In this document: in pieces, positions 1-10,764 of the stretch
Numbering within the stretch: the first letter of the stretch is position 1
How the letters are laid out: each line of letters begins with the position of its first letter
Assembly: GCA_946122785.1 (NCBI GenBank)
Contig: CAMGYJ010000002.1
Location: 60,785,703 to 60,849,702 of the forward strand
DNA length: 64,000 bases
Direction of reading: 5' to 3'
From: Linum tenue
Lineage: Eukaryota; Streptophyta; Magnoliopsida; Malpighiales; Linaceae
Program-made: the position numbers and the translations under genes
Notes under the pieces: generated by a model
What the model was told of the DNA's origin: nothing
What the model saw: the letters and a program-made list of their open reading frames with translations, nothing else
Databases searched by the model: none

Positions 1-1185
1 TTAGACAAATTTGGCCCAAAACTTATGTTGACCGTTAAAACTGACGGTCAACTATTTTTCCGTCAGTGACACAACATCCAAATGCCAAGGTGGATCCAAG
101 GTGGCCGCCACATCATTTATTTATATTAAAAAATTCAAAAACAAAAAACTTTAAATAAAATAAAACAAATCCAAAAAATCAAAACACACTCTCTAATCTC
201 CACCTAACTCTCTCCCTCACGACCCAATTCACTCTCCTCCCCAACCCAACCAATCGGACCCTAACATCATAACATCACTACCGGAAAAAAAAGCCACCAT
301 ACACATCTCCAGCTACCTCCGCTCGATCTCCCCCACCATCTTCATCATCGCATCCCTACCCATCATATCCCTATCCTTGTCGGGCTTGTGTCGGTGCCTC
401 TTCCGCGAAGGTGAAGGCGACGGGGAGGGCTGGTGGCAGCGGCGACGACGACGGTTTGGCGTGCGTGTTCGGTCCAACGAAGGTGCGTCGCCATGTCCCT
501 ATCCCAGATCTGTCAATCTCGTTGCCGAACTAGTAGGCGATGGGGCAATCCTAGGGAAGAAGAAACAACCAGAGACAATGGCAAAGGCGGCAAGCTATTT
601 TGGACAACGCCGGCATATCCTGGGTGGTGTCACCGTCGAGGATTGTCTCGAATCGGAGACGACGAGTTTGGCAAGAGCACGACGACGTTGGGTTAATCGG
701 CTAACGGGGGTTGATTTGGCCATGTGAGAAGAAGACGGAAGTGCTGGGTTTTGTTTAGGGTGGGGATTTGGCCATGGAGAAAGAGGGGAGAGGGGAAAGA
801 TGGCGATGGAACCCTAGCAAGGGATGGGGATTTCTGGTCCATGGTGTTCTTTTGTCTTGGGGAGAAGACAATGGAGAAAGAAGATAAGGAAGGGGAAGGG
901 TCCTCGTATCCCTTTTCTCTGATTTTATTTTTTTATTTTCAGTTTTTTATTTATTTTAAATAATAATGAGGTGTTTTGGTAAAAAAAAATTAATAACGTG
1001 TACTTGTCTAGTCAGCACAGTATGCTGAGTCATGGATGGAGATAACAATTGACTGTTAATTTTGACGGTCAACATAAGTTTCGGGCCAAATTTGTCCAAT
1101 AATTTCAAAAGTAGGCCATAAATGTCTTATTTGGAAATTGAGGCCAAAATTGTCACTTACGCTAAACTTCGGGCCAAACTAGGGT
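1..1185. mobile_element. Long-TIR Mutator-like element, left end cut off by window start
   Basis: The first ~52 bases recur in inverted orientation at about 1045-1101 (shared core caaatttggccc / gggccaaatttg next to a gacggtcaac block). The right-hand repeat continues outward to about 1185 with more 'gggccaaa' sub-units, so the matching outer left end lies before base 1. The interior (about 290-900) is clearly more GC-rich than the flanks and has short open stretches on the plus strand, as expected if genomic sequence was captured, but I recognise no protein in it. The TSD cannot be checked because the left end is missing. Mutator-like is an inference from the long, sub-repeated TIRs, the same design as the elements at 3874 and 45399. 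Confidence 0.7.
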
Positions 1186-1480
1186 ATTATACATATTAAA
1201 AATCATACCGTGACTTTAACCTCTAAGCATAAAAGCGTAAATTTTCAAGTTTTAAAACGCAATTTTGACCATATTAGTTAAGAAAATTGCGATTCTAGAT
1301 AGAAGCATTTTGGTGATCTAGAAACATAAATGCGTAAGGTTTTAAGTTTTGAAGAGTGATTTTAACTACATTGTTGAAAAAAACTGCGTTCTATGTATGG
1401 TAATGGTACATATTGATAAATTCCAGTGGTAAAATAAGGTGTAGACGGTAGAGTGAGCGGTGACTAAAAATAACAAACTG

Positions 1481-1583
1481 CAAGAGCTTGTTACCACTAT
1501 GCTAGAACCTGGAGGTTCGAGGTTCGAATCTCTTAAGTAGTACCTTAATTAAAAAAAATCTATATCGCCCGTATTAAAAAAAA
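1481..1583 (+). mobile_element. tRNA-derived SINE copy, internally shortened
   Basis: It carries a box-B-like ggttcgaatctc after aacctggagg, then 'aagtagtacct', A-runs and a 'tctatatcgcccgtatt' tail. This is the same order as the SINE at 3161-3287 read on the minus strand (ggttcaaatccc, cagtagtacct, 'ctatatcaccc' tail). About a dozen bases between the head and box B are missing relative to that copy. No clear TSD was found. A third copy's 3' tail may be at 18361-18398. Confidence 0.6.
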
Positions 1584-1640
1584 CTACAATAACATTCACT
1601 ATTAGTGCATCTCTATTAATTACGTGATGAGAATGCTTAC

Positions 1641-1868
1641 TTTGATGAAACAGTCGTGGAAGTGCATGCGAAGAAGGGCAGCGGTGACGGATTTATCGGT
1701 GTTGAATCTTTTCTGCACGAGTTGGCGGACGATGGTTTCAGCTTGCGGGCAAGTGGATTGGTAAAACCCTACCCTGAGATCTGCCGAGACCTGCTCAACG
1801 GCGGCATTAATGCAGAGAAGAAGGAAAACCACAAGCAAGGGAGCTCGGGCAAGCATTTTAATGCCCAT
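1641..1868 (-). CDS. Class III peroxidase, first exon only
   Basis: This 76-codon exon encodes the start of a secreted class III (plant) peroxidase, a heme enzyme of the apoplast or vacuole that uses hydrogen peroxide to oxidise phenolics and other donors. Residues 1-29 form a signal peptide with a hydrophobic core (LLVVFLLLCI). The mature start follows, with the family motif FYQSTCP (first disulfide Cys, residue 40). The exon closes on LLRMHFHDCF, holding the distal heme residues Arg67 and His71 and Cys73. The frame runs straight into a consensus donor (gtaagc, read on the minus strand at 1640-1635), where peroxidase genes commonly have their first intron. The next exons (starting at a GCDAS-type motif) are not found between 1640 and 1. 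They lie outside the window beyond the element at 1-1185, or are lost. The first Met was chosen because it leads directly into the signal peptide; Met5 is an alternative. Confidence 0.85.
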
Positions 1869-1981
1869 TAGATTACAGGTGAAGAAGAAAAGGGATTCTG
1901 ATGATTTGCTTACAAACCAAACCAGAGGGGGAAAGCTAGCTGTGGGAGAGATAATTAATAACGTGAGGGATCGGAGTTGAG

Positions 1982-1995
1982 GTATATATATATAT
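1982..1995 (-). promoter_or_regulatory. Candidate TATA box of the peroxidase exon
   Basis: A TA-alternating run lies about 115 bases upstream of the peroxidase ATG on the minus strand, a normal distance for a plant TATA element plus a 5' UTR. A plain TA microsatellite cannot be excluded. Confidence 0.4.
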
Positions 1996-3130
1996 GTAGA
2001 AAGGAGAAAGGTGTGTAAGCTAGCTTGCTAGGATGGGAGATTTGGTAAGGGTTTTATGCAAATAATTATATAAGGATTGAAAAGCTATATAATTATTAAC
2101 TATATATATGCCTCTTGTCTAGCTAGACAAGTGGGGATCCATGGTTTCCAGGAATTTTTTTATCTATTTAATTCTGAATTTCTCCTCCTCCATGAATATG
2201 AAAGCTAGAGAAGAATGTGCCAACCATTTCTGTATTGTATATATCGATATTCGAGATTCTGTAAAGTTTTTAACTGTGCGAAAGATGTTTTTTCTCCATT
2301 GTTTGAAAGGCACATTTTTGTTTTCTAATTGGAGTACTTTTCCTATTTGTATTAGTGCGATGTGTTGCTTGCATGACGTGCAATGCGATCTCGGTGAAAA
2401 AAGATATACAAATGTGGACATGCATGTGATAGTAGTATTATTGAAGACGGGACAAGGGTCAGTCTCAGATAGACAGTTTTTATGAGGCGTGAGCATCCTA
2501 AAAGGTAATGGAGGCATTAGGCATATAAAGGTTTTCTTGGATAACACGGAAATTGATTCTTAAGTGCAAAAGCAGAAGGGAACTTGACTACAAGACGCAC
2601 CAGTTGAGTAGGGACAAAAGTCGACCTTCGTTATCCGAATGTACCAAATGGAGAGTCGTCGCCCAACGAATATAAGTTTATGATGTGAACTTACTTTTTG
2701 GCACATCATATTAATCATTAACCATAAAATTAACCAAATAAAATAAAATTTGATTATGACAATAATGTCCTCTGTTTATCTTCTTCCACATGCCAAAGAG
2801 AATAATGTATTAGCTCCCTTCTGCCTGCTAATTAACAAGTGATTAATTCCATATATCTGAGATAACCGCGGTGGGTATGAGTATGTGGTTGTGATTGACG
2901 ACATACAAGAAAGACAACTAGGCACTAGCAACATGAAAAGAACATCACTCTACACCAGCTGGAGATTTGATCTAATTAGCTTGTTTATGCTAGCTTCGTA
3001 ATGTAAGTATGTGTTTATATCTTTCTATTTTCATTCTACGATATATAATTGTATGTATGCGGTGATTATTTTTAATTTTTTATGGATATATATATATATC
3101 TTAGAATGCTCAAATTAATGGGTAATTAAA
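1996..3130. other. Non-coding flank of the peroxidase exon
   Basis: AT-rich sequence upstream of the peroxidase exon. Short open stretches on both strands between 2141 and 2547 overlap one another and show no recognisable domain. I see no gene or clear repeat here. Confidence 0.5.
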
Positions 3131-3160
3131 TAAATATTTAGGGATTCCCTACAGTAACTT

Positions 3161-3287
3161 TTTTTTTTAGATAAGGGTGATATAGGTTTACTTTTTTTTG
3201 ATTAGGTAGGTACTACTGAAGGGATTTGAACCTGGGACCTCCAGGTTCAAAGCTAGTGTTATTACCACTAGACCAAGCCCTTGTTCG
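3161..3287 (-). mobile_element. Full-length tRNA-derived SINE with 15-bp TSD
   Basis: Read on the minus strand it starts 'acaagggcttggtctagtgg' (box-A-like), has ggttcaaatccc as box B, then a 'ctatatcaccc' motif and an A-rich tail. It is flanked by perfect 15-base repeats tccctacagtaactt (3146-3160 and 3288-3302), the signature of LINE-assisted retroposition. The target is the left TIR of the outer element, so this insertion is younger than that element. A functional tRNA is ruled out because the 3' half does not fold as a cloverleaf. Confidence 0.85.
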
Positions 3288-3579
3288 TCCCTACAGTAAC
3301 TTGGGTATAATTTTAAGTTAGATAACTTGATTAGATCTTAACCATTAAAATAAATTCTAATCACTTTAAGCCATTGATTAAAAATGAAAAAACATAAAAT
3401 ACAAAAAAAGAAATAACGGCAACTGGAGGTGCCGGTTGCTTTTAGTTTGCGGGAAAATTTCTTTCCCTTTTCTAACTTTTTTTTATGGTAACTTTCCTTT
3501 TTCTATTTTATGTGTCTTGTTTCCCTTTTTCTTTTTTTTCGTGTATATTTTTTATTTTAATTATTTAGTTATTGTACTT

Positions 3580-5170
3580 AATACTCATTACGTAAAATAC
3601 ACATTCATTACGTAAAGGTTACGTAACAATAATTATATTTTACGTAACAGTTAAATTAGAAGCGTTACGTAAGACTTCCGTAATGACTTAGCACATTACG
3701 TAACACGAGGTTAATATTCATTACATAAAAGGACTTTCCATTACGGAAGGCTTCCGTAATGACATTTTACAACTGTTACGTAAAATACACATCCATTACG
3801 TAAAGTTTACGAAACGATAGTTAGTTGTTCCGTAACAGTTAAATCACAAGCATTACGTAATGCTTCCGCAATGGGGTAATTAACCTAAACGGTCACAAAC
3901 CTATATACTTTGTACAAAACGGTCATAAAACTTTAATTTTGTACGATTCGGTAACACAACTTTATACGTGTAACGAAACGATCATTTCCGTCAACTTCCA
4001 TCCAAAAACTTAACAGAGAGCTGACTTGGCTTCTACGAAGTTGCTTAGTCAGCAAATAAATAATAAATATCATTTATTATTTATTTTAATTATTTCTGTC
4101 TACCTATCCTATCAAGCTTGAGGTTCCGATGTCCTTTCCCCTTTCCCTTTGGCAATCGAAGCTCTTTCCCCTTCCCTTTGGCAACCGGGAAACCCTCCCC
4201 TGGTGACCGACCTTTTGTCTCCTTCCCCATCTCCGGCATCGATCCAACCCGCCGCCATTGCAACGATTTTCTTCCCAAGCGAGCTGCCTGTTCGCTCGAT
4301 CTGATACTAACAACAGCATGTTCGCTCATCTTCTTCTCAAGAGAGCTTCGACCCTTTCCCACACAAGAATGACGCGTTGATTGCTGTCCGCCAACCTCCT
4401 CTTTTGTGAGACGGCTTCTCTTTTGTCTCGCTTGGGGAAGGGGGGGATTGATTATGGATTTGCTAGGAAATATTTTGTCTGCCACTGTCCACTTGTTGCC
4501 GATGGGGAAGATGAGATTAAGTGAATCAGAAATCGGTCAGGTTATTTCCGACTATGTGATTATTAAATTCATACCGGCCAGGTTAATTCCGGCTTCTGTT
4601 GCCGGCGGGAAAGGGCGTCGGAAGGTATGCAGGGAAGGTGAACTGAAATAATTAAAATAAACAATAGATAAATTTTATTAATTATTTGATGACTAGGCAA
4701 CTTAGTTGGAAGCCAAGTCAGCGCTCTGTTAAGTTTTTGGATGAGAATAGACGGAAATGACTATTTCGTTACAAGTACAAAGTTGTGTTATCGAATCGTG
4801 CAAAATGAAAGGTTTGTGACCGTTTTGTACAAAGTGTATAGATTTGTGACTATTTTTGATAACTACCCTTCCGCAATGACTTAGCACTTTACGTATCACG
4901 ATGTTTATACTCATTACGTAAAAAAGCCCTCCATTACGTAAAGGTTACGGAACATAGTTATCTCTTACGTAATAGTTAAATCGGAAGCGTTACGTAAGGC
5001 TTCCGTAATGACTTTACACTTTACGTAATACGATGTTGGTGCTCATTACGTAAAATAACCGTCCATTACGTAAGGCTTTCGTAATGACCTTTTACAACTG
5101 TTACGTTAGGTAACAATACGTTACGTAACCATTACGTAATGCCTATTGTATTTTACGTAATGCGACCTGT
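3580..5170. repeat. ATTACGTAA-rich tandem array, split by an insertion
   Basis: More than twenty copies of attacgtaa or one-base variants (ttacgtaa, attacgga, ttccgtaatg) occur in 3580-3873 and 4869-5170. They are organised in a longer unit of roughly 130-150 bases; for example, aagcgttacgtaa..cttccgtaatgact recurs at about 3660, 3770, 4985 and 5070. The core is a palindrome centred on TACGTA. The element at 3874-4868 interrupts the array, with the array unit ttccgcaatg duplicated on both sides. Confidence 0.8.
3874..4868. mobile_element. Inner long-TIR Mutator-like element, TSD ttccgcaatg
   Basis: The left end (gggtaattaacc, acggtcacaaacctatatac, then gacggaaatg-type and agctgacttgg blocks) is mirrored at the right end down to taccc, giving TIRs of about 180 bases. 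The flanks are identical 10-mers, ttccgcaatg at 3864-3873 and 4869-4878 (9 bp if the next G belongs to the element). The interior holds a short CT-rich direct repeat (tttccccttccctttggcaa-like, about 4133-4190) and more GC-rich sequence without a recognisable gene. It inserted into the ATTACGTAA array, so it is the younger of the two. Confidence 0.85.
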
Positions 5171-5244
5171 AAAACCTGCTATAGCAGGTAAAAAAATTCG
5201 AGTTACCTAACTACAAGTTACCTTAGGAAATCCCTAAATATTTA

Positions 5245-5635
5245 TACCAATAAAGTAAGCACGTAATGCGAACACGGACTTGACTTCATGATAATATCAC
5301 TAATTTTGAATCAGGAGATCCCATGTTGAAATATTTTCGGTAACACCTAACTATTAAAATTAATATATATGTCCCCATATAAAAAATAGAAGAAGTAATT
5401 AACGTAGCCAAATTTGCTTCCTTTAATAGAAGTAGTTTTATAATGGCTGGAAGATGGTAGCTAGCCTTTGGAATGTTGTCGTCAGGGTTGTGTATTTTAC
5501 GAACAAATTAATTTCACCTAGCACATTCAACTACGTATATACATCATTTCCCCACATTCCATATATAAACAAAAGCAGCCCAGTTTTGGTTGGGTAAACA
5601 AAGAAATTGTACAAACCATATATATATATATATAT
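5245..5635. other. Intergenic, weak SINE-like trace
   Basis: AT-rich. Bases 5275-5395 loosely resemble a tRNA-like head and a 'tatatgtcccc' tail of a SINE, too diverged to call. A (TA)n run ends at about 5636. No gene seen. Confidence 0.4.
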
Positions 5636-6040
5636 ATGGAGTTCTACTATCTCCAGGGTGAAATCCGGGGTATCGCATACATTGAGTAAGAAAATGCTAT
5701 TCAGAACTTGAATTGACTGATCTTTCGGACATGATCCTATACTCTAACCCTTAAAGATCAAAATCTAGGTCTTAATTCTCTAAATCTTATACCCCAAGAT
5801 CAATTTAATTAGGAACAATAATCGACGATTATGATTCGTCCAAATATAGGGGAAAAATCAGTGCACCATCTTAGGATTTATAGTTTATAATTTAGATAAT
5901 TAGGACCTAGGGTTCACTCATTAAGGGTTAGGGTATAGTATCATGCCCGAAAATCCTCCTAATTCGAGGTCTATATAGCATTTTCATACTCAAGGTATAC
6001 GGTACCCAGGATTTCACTCAGGGTACCGTAGAAGACACCA
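5636..6040. mobile_element. Fold-back MITE with ~190-bp arms
   Basis: Almost the whole element is an inverted repeat. The left arm (gagttctact..ccagggtgaaatcc..tgagtaagaaaatgctat..ggacatgatcctatactctaaccctta) is mirrored by the right arm up to gtagaagacacc, with a short loop near 5830-5880. It lies in a TA-dinucleotide tract on both sides, so the TSD cannot be told apart from the tract and the superfamily is open. No coding sequence. Confidence 0.75.
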
Positions 6041-6085
6041 TATATATAATCAAGGCTAGCATACGCTATACGCTTGCGTTTATAT

Positions 6086-8009
6086 ATATTTATTTATTTT
6101 AGACAAATGATAATCATATATTGATACTAAAGAAAAGATCATTACATCACATGCCGTAACCAGACTACAAAATCAAAAGAACGACTCGTTATCGGGTACA
6201 AAGAAAGGGCCTTCCGAACCACCAAATGGGCTATCCTGTTACTACGTCGACCAACGAACCGAACACTAAACCCTGCATTCTCAGCTAGGTAGAGCAACAC
6301 CTCGCGGAAGATAGCTCCCGATGTACTATCACTCCCTTGAGCCTGGTTGAGCCTGTCCACCACCACCTTCGCATCCCCCTCAAAACGAACCATCAAAAGC
6401 CCTCTACTCCGACACCAAAGGATGGCATCCCGGAGAGCCAGTAACTCCACAAGCAACGGATCATCAATCCCCGGAAAGCATACACCTGTCGCACCAACAA
6501 CCACTCCATCCAAGCCCAACATCACCATCCCTCCTGCCGAGTGGGACCCTAGCCTAACTGCTCCATCCCACCTACAAATGAGGGAGCCCTGACTAGCAGG
6601 TGACCCCAACGGGATTCCCCCCACAGGGACACCCCCCACCACGTCCCGTGGCAGAGAAGTCCACTCCCGCAGCTGCTGGTGGTACTGACGCAGAAGGACC
6701 GGTAACCCAAACTATTTTCCTTCAAAGACAACCCAATTCTGAGACTTCCAGATCCGCCAGAGCACAGCCACGACTGCCATGACCTGGGGAGGGTCCGTAA
6801 TGATGGCCAGAAATTGCTTAAGAAAGAGGGGGAAAGTGAAACGAGGCAACCCTTGACCCACATGCTCTAATCCAGCGGAATCCCACAAAGCACGAGCTAC
6901 ACAAAAATAAAATAAAAAAGATGTTCCATAGTTTCTGGCGGTTCTCAGCAAACCGGGCATCTAGGATGAACGACCACCTTCCTTTCAATGAGAGCCTCCG
7001 TAGTGGGGAGGAAACGATGCAAAATTTGCCACAATAACACTTTTAACTTAGGCGGAATCTCCAAATTCCACACCTTCTTCCAACTTCTCCGGTCCATCCA
7101 GCTCACCATTGGGCGCCAACCCCCAGCTTGCTGGTCCAGGAGAACTGCCAGGTGGTAAGCTGATTTCACAGTGAAAACTCCGTCTCCCGTTGCATGCCAG
7201 ACAAGTCTATCCTCCATAGCCCTTCTAGGCAATGGAATACCACGGATAGCACGATAAATCTCGGGAGGAACCCACTCCATAAGCTTATCTAGCAACCAAC
7301 GGCCTCCCGTCGGGCAAATAAAATCAACCACCTTGAGGTGCACCTCATCAGGAAGAATTCGAGGATTAAACGTGGGTGGATTAGGGTGAAGCGAGGGAAT
7401 CCAATTTTCCGTTAAAGTAGGCACCTCTCTTCCATCCCCAATCTGTCATCTAAGACCCTGGGTCAATAATCGCCTCACATACAAGATACTCTGCCAACCC
7501 CAAGAAGGGCGCGAACGAGGAGTCGCAGTAAGGAAAGTTCCACGAGGAAAATACTTCCCTTTATAAACCTAAGCGAGAAGGGACTGGGGATCACTCAAAA
7601 TATGCCAGCCAATCTTAGCAAGAAGGGCTTGATTGAAGAATTCAAATCGGCGAAAACCCATCCCTCCCTCATGTTTACTTTGACACATCCTTCGCGAAGA
7701 CATCCACCTAATACGAGAGTGGCCATCCTCCACTCCCCACCAAAACCGCGCTACCAATCTATCCAGAATTCTACAAAGAGAAAGCGGTAGTTTAAAGCAA
7801 GACATCTCGTGCAGCGGAAGCGCAGAAGCAATAAACTTGATAAGAGTTTCCCTAGCTGCCACAAACAAGGATCTCTGAGCCCATCCCTTTAGACGAGCTA
7901 TTAAACGTTCCTCCACAAAACGAAACGTAGCCACCTTAGACCGGGCAATGAGGGAGGGTAATCCCAGATACTTATCATGGACACCAACCGCCTCAACCCC
8001 CAAAATTTG
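6086..8009 (-). mobile_element. 5'-truncated LINE (non-LTR retrotransposon), 17-bp TSD
   Basis: The 3' part of a plant LINE ORF2, broken by stops and frameshifts. In coding order: the region after the reverse transcriptase (8003-7569; KYLGLPS, LKGWAQRSLF, KFWW-like RFWWG), the zinc-binding domain of reverse transcriptases (7424-6712; FTVKSAYHLA, PPKLKVLLWQILHRFLPT, CPVC, LWRIWKSQN) and a C-terminal RNase H-like domain (6642-6142; FEGDAKVVVDRL, NRIAHLVVRKAL). The RT catalytic core and endonuclease are absent. Flanking 17-mers tacgcttgcgtttatat at 6069-6085 and 8010-8026 are identical, and a T-rich stretch (the A-tail on the minus strand) sits at the left end. This shows ordinary target-primed insertion with 5' truncation. 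Confidence 0.92.
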
Positions 8010-8358
8010 TACGCTTGCGTTTATATTGCCGTAGGTCCATCGAGTTTTATTTTTATTTTCTTATAATGCCTTCGAGTTTTATTATTTAGATCATAAATTA
8101 AACAAAATTTTGGTCATGATAGTATACACTAACCACTAATGGGTGAACCATAAAATTCTCTAACCCGGACCATAAAATTCATTCAATCTGAAAAAATAAT
8201 AACCGACAATTCCGATTCATCATAACATATCAAAATACATATAATAAGCTGTACGCCTAGCCTATATATACACATAATTTAAGATTCTTTATTAATTAAG
8301 AGTTTTATAGCTGACAAGCCTTACTATTAAATTTCTCGCAATAACTCAAATTATTTAG

Positions 8359-9380
8359 GGGGTCGTTTGGATTAGTGTTTTTAATGAGGGATTTGGGCAC
8401 AATCTCTCATTGTGAGAGATTTTAATTAAAATCACTCGTTTGGAAAACAATTTTTCAATGAGAGATTTTAAACATTCCGGATTTCAGAAACCCACATATG
8501 TGGGATTGTGAAATAGCTGATGACCACCAGCTATTTTGAAATCCCTCAATATTTTGTTCATTTGTTCCATATATGCCCATACTTTTTTTCCGAAAATCCA
8601 ACTTTGCCCTTATTCTATTAACCCTTCGTTGCTCTGTCTATCCATCAATTCTGTCCATCTGTTGCAGTAGTGTAGGCGAGGGTTTGCTTGCTCCCATCCA
8701 AATGAAGCAGCTCGAACACGAGAGAGCGGCTGTCGCCGAGTGATGACCGGCAGCGACTGCGTTTCGCGGAGGGAATCTGCGGCGTCGAACCCTTCTTCCA
8801 GCAGGTGAGTTCGTGAAACCCTCATTCTTCGTTCTCCCTTCGTCGCTCCTCTCGGGGTTTTGGGTTTATTACACCTTGATTGTGGTTGTTTCTCAAAGGA
8901 TAACATAGGAACCAAATTGTTTCCTGTCTCGTGGTTCTGGGTTTCCATATCAAACAGAGGAAGACAAGAACCGAGGCCTGTAAATTGAAGAAGCTAATCC
9001 TAATTCATCAAACCAACGAACCAAGGACATTCAATTGAAAGGGACGAACTCAATGAACAACGGCAACTCCCCCGCAGTGGTAGAGCGGAACGACGAAGTG
9101 AGGGAATGAATGGCAGGGAAGAAGAGCGCTCGGCACGAGGAAGAAGGAACCCAATCTGCTTCTTTTTGTTCCCTTCCTTCGTGTACAGATAGGGAATGTC
9201 CAAGGGTAAGATGTAATTTTCCATTTTCAATTTAAAATCCCTTTTTGCTTGCCAAACAAGTGATTTGGAGAAAATCCCACACAAATCCCTCGAATAAAAA
9301 ACCTGGGTTTTAAAACGAGTGATTTGATCCCAAATCTCTCTCAAATCACTCAAATTAAAAACACTAATCCAAACGACCCC
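8359..9380. mobile_element. ~1 kb non-autonomous TIR element, 3-bp TSD
   Basis: The ends are ggggtcgtttggattagtgt and its exact complement, extended by further imperfect matches (aatctctcattg.. / ..aatctctctcaaatcac). Both sides are followed by TAG (8356-8358 and 9381-9383). A 3-bp duplication and the GTTTGG end fit PIF/Harbinger-type or similar non-autonomous elements, though Harbinger TSDs are normally TWA, so the superfamily is tentative. The central part (about 8690-9180) is more GC-rich with short open frames but no recognisable protein. Confidence 0.75.
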
Positions 9381-9383
9381 TAG

Positions 9384-10764
9384 ATAAATTACTAATTATT
9401 ACCATATCATTGATTGGTTAAGATGTCATATATTGGTAACCTTATAATCTCAATATTAGGAATCGATTTAAACAGAAAATATAATATGCGGACCTATAAA
9501 ATTCAATGTTTTGCAATCCAAATCTTTCATTGGAATATATGGAAATGTTGACACAATGAGATTAGAGAGAGAGAGGGCATATGTTCAAATATCGATCAGA
9601 TCAACCAGCTGTTCCTCAATCGACATTGTATGTTATGCGTCACTTTCCTTTCGTCAAACAATAATTTAATTGGGGGCATAATAGCAACTGCATCATCTAG
9701 CAATTGGCAATGGCATTATTTGGTGGGTATTTTTTATAATCAGTTTGTTTTTAGGGCAAACAGCCTAGCACGTTGAAAAACGCCCCTGAAAAAATGAAGC
9801 TACGCAGCGGGATGGGGAATCTCAGTCGTATAGTATTTTCAGGTTCAATGATCAGTTGGGTTATTGCGCAAATAGTTTGAGCGGGTAATTAAAAATGCAT
9901 ATATCAGGCTCTGTTCATATATTGGTGGTCGGGAGTTGACTTCTATAATTAGACGTGATGACGATGAACAGAACCAATCAACAATGTGGATAGTTGTGGG
10001 TACGTGTTGACTCTTTGCCCATTTGGAGATCACCCACCTACGGTTTCAGACGGAAACAAACGCCGGCCGGCTGGCCTCCCTCACTAACTTTGATGTCCGA
10101 AGAAAAAGTTCTGAGTACCTCATTGTAAAGTATGTAAAGTTATAGGATTATATTGTAATATTTATTTACTTCGTGTACTCTTTAGGAAGTCCTTTTACTA
10201 TATACTCTAAAATATTGGTGTTTCGAGATCCAAATTGAGCTTGTATCATAACTTTAAAAGTACAAGTTCAGTTTGTATCATAAAGAAATTTGTACAAAAA
10301 GGTATAAGTACAAACTTAATTTGTACCATAACATTAAAGGTATAAGTTCAATTTGTACAAATTGAATTTGTGCTATAATTTTTAAGGTACAAATTCAATT
10401 TGTACCATAAAGATTTATTTTGTATGCATGAATGAGGATGATGTTTGATTCTTAGATCATCGATACTATAGACAATTGATTATGGATCATAGAGGCCCAC
10501 ATTTAATCATGTGCTATCCTAACTTCCTTGTTCTTCATTAATTAGGTTATGCATGAAGCGAAAGCATGCAGTAGTTAGTCAAATCTCTATCGCAAGAGAA
10601 GCATGCTTGGGTAGAGAGTGACCTTAGAAGAAGGGATAAGGCATCATAATAGATGATGCATAGATGCATCTTGTTGAGCAGAATGAATGCATGATCATCT
10701 GGAAAACACTACCTAAACAATAGTTTTCAATTGCATTGCCTTGTTTCTTTCTTTCTTGCATTAG
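9384..10764. other. AT-rich intergenic with a degenerate tandem repeat
   Basis: No gene recognised. Between 10245 and 10420 a unit close to 'gtacaaattcaatttgtaccataa' occurs about six times with variation, partly in inverted orientation (caatttgtacaaattg is palindromic). It is a small degenerate satellite or the remains of a fold-back element. Confidence 0.5.

Larger units (their letters stand above)
3141..5234. mobile_element. Outer TIR element carrying an ATTACGTAA array, with two later insertions
   Basis: The ends are inverted copies: gggattccctacagtaactt on the left and its near complement (aagttacc..ggaaatccc) on the right. Both sides are flanked by the same 10 bases, taaatattta (3131-3140 and 5235-5244), a length typical of Mutator-like elements, although this TSD is itself palindromic. 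The interior is largely the array at 3580-5170. A SINE (3161-3287) sits in the left TIR and a second TIR element (3874-4868) sits inside the array. Removing both leaves an element of about 0.95 kb. No transposase is visible, so it is non-autonomous. Confidence 0.75.

Noticed and set aside
3161..3287. Possible tRNA gene (box A and box B on the minus strand)
   Set aside because: No cloverleaf 3' half, and it has an A-rich tail and a 15-bp TSD; it is a SINE.
3580..5170. CRISPR array
   Set aside because: The repeats are 9-base palindromes with irregular spacing inside a plant transposon; there are no conserved spacers, no cas genes and the genome is eukaryotic.
5275..5395. SINE-like tRNA head and tail
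   Set aside because: Only a loose resemblance ('gatcccatgttgaaat' for box B) and no TSD; too diverged to annotate as an element.
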